Program-made: the position numbers and the translations under genes
Assembly (NCBI GenBank): GCA_002928965.1
Contig: PERU01000034.1
Span: forward strand, 1-37,395
Reading direction: 5' to 3'
From: Methylomonas sp.
GTDB lineage: Bacteria; Pseudomonadota; Gammaproteobacteria; Methylococcales; Methylomonadaceae
DNA length: 37,395 nucleotides
Notes under the pieces: model-generated
Database searches by the model: none
What the model was told of the DNA's origin: nothing
Seen by the model: only the letters and a program-made list of their open reading frames with translations
In this document: positions 33,336 through 37,395 of the stretch, in pieces
How the letters are laid out: the number at the start of each line of letters is the position of its first letter
Position numbering within the stretch: the stretch's first letter is position 1

Positions 33336-33800
33336 ATGACACACCAAAACTTCCCTGGAAAACTCTTTACAGCGATTGCAACCGGCGTATTTCTAGCCGG
33401 CATCTGTTCGCAAGCTTGGGCCGATGGCGATACCGAAGTTAAGTCATTAGAACTACACAGGATCATGCAAGAACTCGGTAAGAACATACAGACTGTCACT
33501 GACGCCATTTCCCGTGAAGATTGGGCTTCAGTCGCCAAAGTTGCACTACTGATCGCCGAGCATCCAGAGCCGCCTGTTATCGAGAAGATGCGTATCCTGA
33601 CGTTCATTGGCACCGATATGGGTACGTTCAAAAGTCAAGATGAAATAACGCATCAAGCTGCGCGGGCGCTGGAACAAGTTGCCGCTCGGAACGATGGACA
33701 AGGCGTGATCACAGCCTTTGCGAATCTGCAAAGCAGTTGTCTGGCTTGCCATCAGAGCTTCCGTCAATCGTTCGTGGAACATTTTTATGGACAACGTTGA
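33336..33800 (+). CDS. Periplasmic cytochrome c'-like protein, 154 aa
   Basis: ATG 33336 has AAGGCG upstream; an upstream in-frame start at 33273 overlaps the ATPase and lacks a signal sequence at its N-terminus. A signal peptide ends near AWA29. The rest is all-helical with a single C-terminal haem site Cys135-x2-Cys138-His139 (CLACHQSFRQSF), the class II cytochrome c layout. Cytochromes c' bind NO and related gases; this one lacks other identifiable markers, so its ligand is unknown. It lies inside the efflux operon, 28 bp after the ATPase gene. Confidence 0.85.
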   Translation: MTHQNFPGKLFTAIATGVFLAGICSQAWADGDTEVKSLELHRIMQELGKNIQTVTDAISREDWASVAKVALLIAEHPEPPVIEKMRILTFIGTDMGTFKSQDEITHQAARALEQVAARNDGQGVITAFANLQSSCLACHQSFRQSFVEHFYGQR

Positions 33801-33843
33801 AGGAACATACCATCACGGCACTGATCGCTCGAAGACCGATCAC

Positions 33844-35283
33844 ATGACGGTCTGGACATATACAGCCATCATTTTTGCCGGATTGCTGGCGGGTTGTACC
33901 GTAGGGCCCGATTTCAAACGACCGGCCGCCCCCAATACACCAGCCTACACCGCCACCCCTTTGTCGACTCAAACGGCAACCGCAGCCACGGCTTTTGGGG
34001 GGGCACAACACTTTAGGATCGGCTCAAACGTGAGTGCACAGTGGTGGCGTGATCTGGGATCTTCCAAACTCGACGCGCTGATAGAGCAAGCTTTTCAGGC
34101 CAGTCCAACGCTGGCTTCCGCAAGAGCCACGTTACGTCAGGCGCAGGAAATCCATGCGGCGCAGGAGGGGGCGATGATGTATCCTCAAGTCGATGCCGGT
34201 TTCAGTGCTCAACGACAACGCTTTAATCCCATCGTATTGGGGCAAGATGGCCAGGCGAGGGAATTCAGTTTGTTTAACGCCGGTATTAACGTCAATTACC
34301 AACTCGATCTTGCAGGCGGTAACCGCCGCGCATTGGAAGCCTTAGCCGCCCAAACCGAGTATCGTCGCCACGAATTGGAAGGTGCGCAGCTGACCTTGGC
34401 GGGCAACATCGTTACCGCCGCGATTACCCAAGCCAGGCTTACGGCGCAAATACAATCTACGGAGGCTATTCTTCGCGCTCAAGATGAACAATTGTACCTT
34501 ACCCAAGAACGCGTGCGCCTTGGCCAGGGCGCACCGGATGAGGTATTGGCACTGCAAACCCAAGTGGAACAGACTCGCGCCGGACTTCCTGTGTTGCGCA
34601 AACAGAGTCAGCAGAATGAACATCTGTTGGCCGCACTCACCGGCCGTGCTCCGGGAGATGGGCGATTACCCGCTTTCACGCTGGAAGAATTCACTTTACC
34701 GTCCGATTTACCCTTAATTGTACCTTCCGAGTTGGTGCGCCGCCGCCCCGACATCCTGGGCGCAGAAGCGCTGTTACACGCTGCCAACGCGGAATACGGC
34801 AGCGCAATCGCCAAGCTATATCCGCAACTTAATCTCAGCGCCGATCTTGCTACGCAGACCTTGGTTGCAGGCGCATTGTTCGGCCCCGGTTCGGCAATAT
34901 GGAGCGTCCTTGGACAACTTACCCAGCCGCTCTTTAATCCCGCCCTGCCAGCCGAAAAGCGCGCGGCATTGGCCGCGTTCGATGCAGCTGCGGCCAATTA
35001 CCAAAGCGTCGTACTCGAATCCCTACGCAATGTGGCCGATGTCCTGCGCGCACTGGAGAACGATGCCCAGGCATTGGCAGCACTGGCTGCTGCAGATGCT
35101 GCGGCACAGGGCTCTTTGCAATCCGTGCAGAGGCAATATGCACTGGGTGCGGCCAGCTACGTTCAGCAACTTATCGCACAACAAGCGGCGCAACAGACCA
35201 GAATGAACTTGATCGCGGCTCAGGCGCAGCGCCTCGTCGATAGTGCGGCTCTGTACCAAGCTATGGGCGGAAGTGTCAGTTAA
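33844..35283 (+). CDS. NodT-type outer-membrane efflux lipoprotein, 479 aa
   Basis: ATG 33844 places a lipobox (LLAGC18) at the correct distance; a longer start at 33787 would put 19 polar residues before the signal. The OEP repeats are visible (LDALIEQAFQASPTLASARA and PSELVRRRPDILGAEALLHA) with the barrel strand QPLFNPALPAEKR. It is the outer-membrane channel of the transposon-borne exporter and differs clearly from the one at 23910. The gene ends exactly where res sequence begins. Confidence 0.92.
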   Translation: MTVWTYTAIIFAGLLAGCTVGPDFKRPAAPNTPAYTATPLSTQTATAATAFGGAQHFRIGSNVSAQWWRDLGSSKLDALIEQAFQASPTLASARATLRQAQEIHAAQEGAMMYPQVDAGFSAQRQRFNPIVLGQDGQAREFSLFNAGINVNYQLDLAGGNRRALEALAAQTEYRRHELEGAQLTLAGNIVTAAITQARLTAQIQSTEAILRAQDEQLYLTQERVRLGQGAPDEVLALQTQVEQTRAGLPVLRKQSQQNEHLLAALTGRAPGDGRLPAFTLEEFTLPSDLPLIVPSELVRRRPDILGAEALLHAANAEYGSAIAKLYPQLNLSADLATQTLVAGALFGPGSAIWSVLGQLTQPLFNPALPAEKRAALAAFDAAAANYQSVVLESLRNVADVLRALENDAQALAALAAADAAAQGSLQSVQRQYALGAASYVQQLIAQQAAQQTRMNLIAAQAQRLVDSAALYQAMGGSVS

Positions 35284-35287
35284 GACT

Positions 35288-35395
35288 ATACCCTATCCTG
35301 ATGTCAGACTGTGCGCTGCTTTGGCGTCAGGATAGAATGCATTTTTGTAAATATTGACACCTGCCGCCAAAGGTTATAGATTTTATCCTGACACT
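35288..35395 (+). mobile_element. res site of the Tn3-family transposon
   Basis: Between the NodT gene and tnpR lie three TATCCTGA/TCAGGATA motifs: CTATCCTGA (35293-35301) facing TCAGGATAG (35327-35335) as a perfect 9-bp inverted repeat, and TTATCCTGACAC (35383-35394). Their spacing suits resolvase subsites I to III, which also contain the tnpR promoter. Subsite borders are not assigned. Confidence 0.7.
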
Positions 35396-35419
35396 TTTGG
35401 TTTTTTGAGGGCTGTTCAT

Positions 35420-35980
35420 TTGCAAGGGCATCGGATTGGTTACATCAGAGTCAGCACGTTTGATCAAAATCCGGAACGCCAATTGGAACAGGTCGAGGTC
35501 AGTAAGGTTTTCACCGATAAGGCGTCCGGCAAAGACACCGAACGGCCAGCTTTGGAAGATCTGCTGGCCTTTGTCCGAGAAGGCGATACGGTCGTGGTGC
35601 ATAGCATGGACCGCTTGGCGAGAAATCTGGATGACTTGCGGCGCTTGGTACAGCAGTTAACCAAGCGCGGCGTACGCATCGAATTCGTCAAGGAGTGTCT
35701 CACGTTCACCGGCGAAGATTCGCCGATGGCCAATTTATTGCTGTCGGTCATGGGGGCGTTTGCCGAGTTCGAACGGGCACTGATCCGCGAACGGCAACGC
35801 GAAGGCATTGCGCTGGCCAAACAGCGCGGCGCTTACCGAGGACGTAAGAAATCGTTATCGCCCGAGCAAGTCGCAGAGCTGCAACAGCGTGCCGGTACCG
35901 GCGAGCAGAAAGCAAAGTTAGCCCGTGAGTATGGCATTAGCCGGGAAACGCTATACCAATATCTAAAAAGCACTCAGTAA
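35420..35980 (+). CDS. tnpR: Tn3-family resolvase (serine recombinase), 186 aa
   Basis: TTG 35420 was chosen because GAGGG stands eight bases upstream and the product then starts [20 protein letters not shown], the exact family beginning, with the usual length of 186 aa. Ser12 is the nucleophile; the catalytic arginines lie in MDRLARN and the helix E region [17 protein letters not shown]-terminal helix-turn-helix follows ([18 protein letters not shown]). It resolves cointegrates at res. Confidence 0.95.
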   Translation: MQGHRIGYIRVSTFDQNPERQLEQVEVSKVFTDKASGKDTERPALEDLLAFVREGDTVVVHSMDRLARNLDDLRRLVQQLTKRGVRIEFVKECLTFTGEDSPMANLLLSVMGAFAEFERALIRERQREGIALAKQRGAYRGRKKSLSPEQVAELQQRAGTGEQKAKLAREYGISRETLYQYLKSTQ

Positions 35981-35982
35981 TC

Positions 35983-37395
35983 ATGTCCAGGCGCTCGGTT
36001 TTGTCCGCTACGGAACGGGCCAGTTTACTGGCCTTGCCCGACACTCAAAACGACTTGATCCGCCATTACACCTTCAACGAGTCCGACTTAGCCCTGATTC
36101 GGCAGCGCCGGGGCGACGCTAACCGCCTCGGTTTCGCGGTGCAACTCTGCCTACTACGCTACCCTGGTTACGCGCTAGCCGCTAATGCGACAGTAATAGA
36201 GCCGGTTATCCAATGGATCGCCAGCCAAATCAAGTCCGATCCTGGCGCTTGGCGAAAATACGGCGAGCGCGACGAAACGCGGCGCGAACATTTCCAGGAC
36301 CTGCGCGGCTATCTCGGCTTATCGGCGTTCGGTTTGTCCGATTTCCGATTTGTAGTGAAAACGCTGGCCGATCTCGCCATGCAAACCGATAAGGGTGTGG
36401 TGTTAGCGGCCTATGCCTTGGAAGCGCTTCGCCAACGCAAGGTTATTCTACCGACGCTTACCGTGATCGAGCGAGGCTGTGCCGAAGCCATCACTCGCGC
36501 GAATCGCGGCATCTACCGGGCATTGGCTCAGCCGCTCACGGCGCTGCATCGACAACGGCTCGACGAACTGCTGAAAATCAAGCCGGATTCCAACACGACT
36601 TGGTTGATTTGGCTACGCCAGTCGCCTTTGAAGCCCAATTCTCGCTATATGCTAGAGCACATCGAGCGACTGAAAACCTTTCAGGCAATTGCCTTGCCGG
36701 ATGGCATTGGTCGGCACATTCACCAGAACCGGCTATTAAAAATCGCGCGCGAAGGTGGGCAAATGACGCCGCAGGACCTCGGCAAGTTTGAAAGCGAGCG
36801 CCGATACGCCACACTGGTGGCTGTAACCTTGGAAAGCACGGCTACCATTATCGACGAAATTATCGATCTACACGACCGTATCCTGTTGAAGTTATTCAGC
36901 GCAGCCAAGCACAAGCATCAACATCAGTTCCAACAACAGGGCAAGGCGATCAACGACAAGGTACGATTACTTTCAAAAATCGGCCATGCCTTGTTGGATG
37001 CCAAGCAATCGGATAGCGATCTTTACGCCGCAATCGAGTCCGTAATTTCCTGGGACGACTTCCAGCAAAGCATCATCGAAGCGGATCAATTGGCCAAGCC
37101 CGCAGCGTTCGACCACTTACATTTGATTGCTGAGCAATTCAGCACTCTCCGCCGCTATACGCCGGATTTCCTGGACATGCTGACTTTACGCGCGGCACCG
37201 GCGGCGCAGGATGTGCTAGATGCCATTGCGGTGATCCGCACTATGAACAGTACCGGCACACGCAAAGTGCCTATTGATGCTCCGACGGCTTTTATCAAAC
37301 CGCGCTGGAAGTCGCTGGTACATGTCGACCAAGGGCTTGACCGTCGCTTCTATGAAATCTGTGCGCTCACTGAACTGAAAAACGCGCTTCGTTCT
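35983..37395 (+). CDS. tnpA: Tn3-family transposase, N-terminal 471 residues (cut by window edge)
   Basis: The frame opens with [20 protein letters not shown] two bases after tnpR and stays open to the end of the window. It shows the DUF4158-type N-terminal DNA-binding domain ([35 protein letters not shown]), which recognises the 38-bp ends. Full proteins have about 990 residues, so the DDE catalytic part lies beyond the window and its integrity cannot be judged. Confidence 0.95.
   Translation, partial: MSRRSVLSATERASLLALPDTQNDLIRHYTFNESDLALIRQRRGDANRLGFAVQLCLLRYPGYALAANATVIEPVIQWIASQIKSDPGAWRKYGERDETRREHFQDLRGYLGLSAFGLSDFRFVVKTLADLAMQTDKGVVLAAYALEALRQRKVILPTLTVIERGCAEAITRANRGIYRALAQPLTALHRQRLDELLKIKPDSNTTWLIWLRQSPLKPNSRYMLEHIERLKTFQAIALPDGIGRHIHQNRLLKIAREGGQMTPQDLGKFESERRYATLVAVTLESTATIIDEIIDLHDRILLKLFSAAKHKHQHQFQQQGKAINDKVRLLSKIGHALLDAKQSDSDLYAAIESVISWDDFQQSIIEADQLAKPAAFDHLHLIAEQFSTLRRYTPDFLDMLTLRAAPAAQDVLDAIAVIRTMNSTGTRKVPIDAPTAFIKPRWKSLVHVDQGLDRRFYEICALTELKNALRS

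Larger units (their letters stand above)
29230..37395 (+). mobile_element. Tn3-family transposon carrying an efflux operon (right end beyond window)
   Basis: The order is left inverted repeat, cargo (tetR, HlyD adaptor, permease, ABC ATPase, cytochrome c'-like, NodT), res, tnpR and tnpA, all rightward. This is the Tn501 arrangement, where the mer operon occupies the same cargo place. At least 8.1 kb is present. That the cargo belongs to the transposon follows from its lying between the inverted repeat and res with no other element boundary seen. Confidence 0.8.

Noticed and set aside
32627-33631. Long minus-strand reading frame (334 codons) opposite the ABC ATPase
   Set aside because: It is fully antisense to a gene with every ABC motif, and its translation is rich in Arg, Cys and Ser without family features.
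1-37395. CRISPR array from the recurring hairpins
   Set aside because: The repeats are far apart, palindromic and vary in orientation; there are no regularly spaced direct repeats or cas genes.

Overview
The window looks like a chromosomal segment of a gammaproteobacterium, most likely a methanotroph or related methylotroph of the Methylococcales. That assignment is an inference from gene style, the norCB/hemerythrin content and the kinds of intergenic repeat; no methane-oxidation gene or rRNA is present to prove it. No tRNA, rRNA or CRISPR array was seen.

Layout. (1) 1-4314: a lipoprotein gene, an endonuclease/exonuclease/phosphatase-fold gene and a small protein gene run leftward, divergent from eutBC (ethanolamine ammonia-lyase). 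The divergent intergenic region carries two oppositely oriented Pho-box-like sequences, each 10 bp from a -10-like hexamer, so phosphate starvation may control both arms. (2) 4412-11789: a signalling cluster built around hemerythrin. It holds a free bacteriohemerythrin overlapping a GGDEF-EAL gene, a hemerythrin-PAS histidine kinase, a response regulator with a degenerate HD-GYP domain, and a single REC protein with a tail. Three copies of a short palindromic, MITE-like repeat (1-89, 4160-4314, 9751-9913) sit at the joints of regions 1 and 2, and two genes end inside repeat ends. (3) 11790-16294: a scar-rich region with a doubly broken parDE toxin-antitoxin pair, a palindromic intergenic repeat and an IS91-type unit encoding a tyrosine recombinase plus a Y1/HUH transposase.

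(4) 16295-22756: a nitric-oxide defence block. norB, norC and a small membrane protein gene overlap as one operon; upstream on the same strand lie MOSC, rubredoxin, a flavin reductase, a 2Fe-2S/flavin reductase and a truncated haemoglobin. The last is divergent from nsrR, with a near-perfect NsrR dyad between them. The globin and reductases together resemble a flavohaemoglobin split into separate proteins (inference). (5) 22718-28868: an EmrAB-type tripartite efflux operon with a lipoprotein of unknown role, divergent from a LysR regulator.

(6) 29230-37395 (open at the right edge): the left part of a Tn3-family transposon of the Tn21/Tn501 branch. It has a recognisable 38-bp left terminal inverted repeat, a TetR-controlled cargo operon (HlyD adaptor, FtsX-type permease, ABC ATPase, cytochrome c'-like protein, NodT outer-membrane factor), a res site, tnpR, and the first 471 codons of tnpA. 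The right end lies outside the window.
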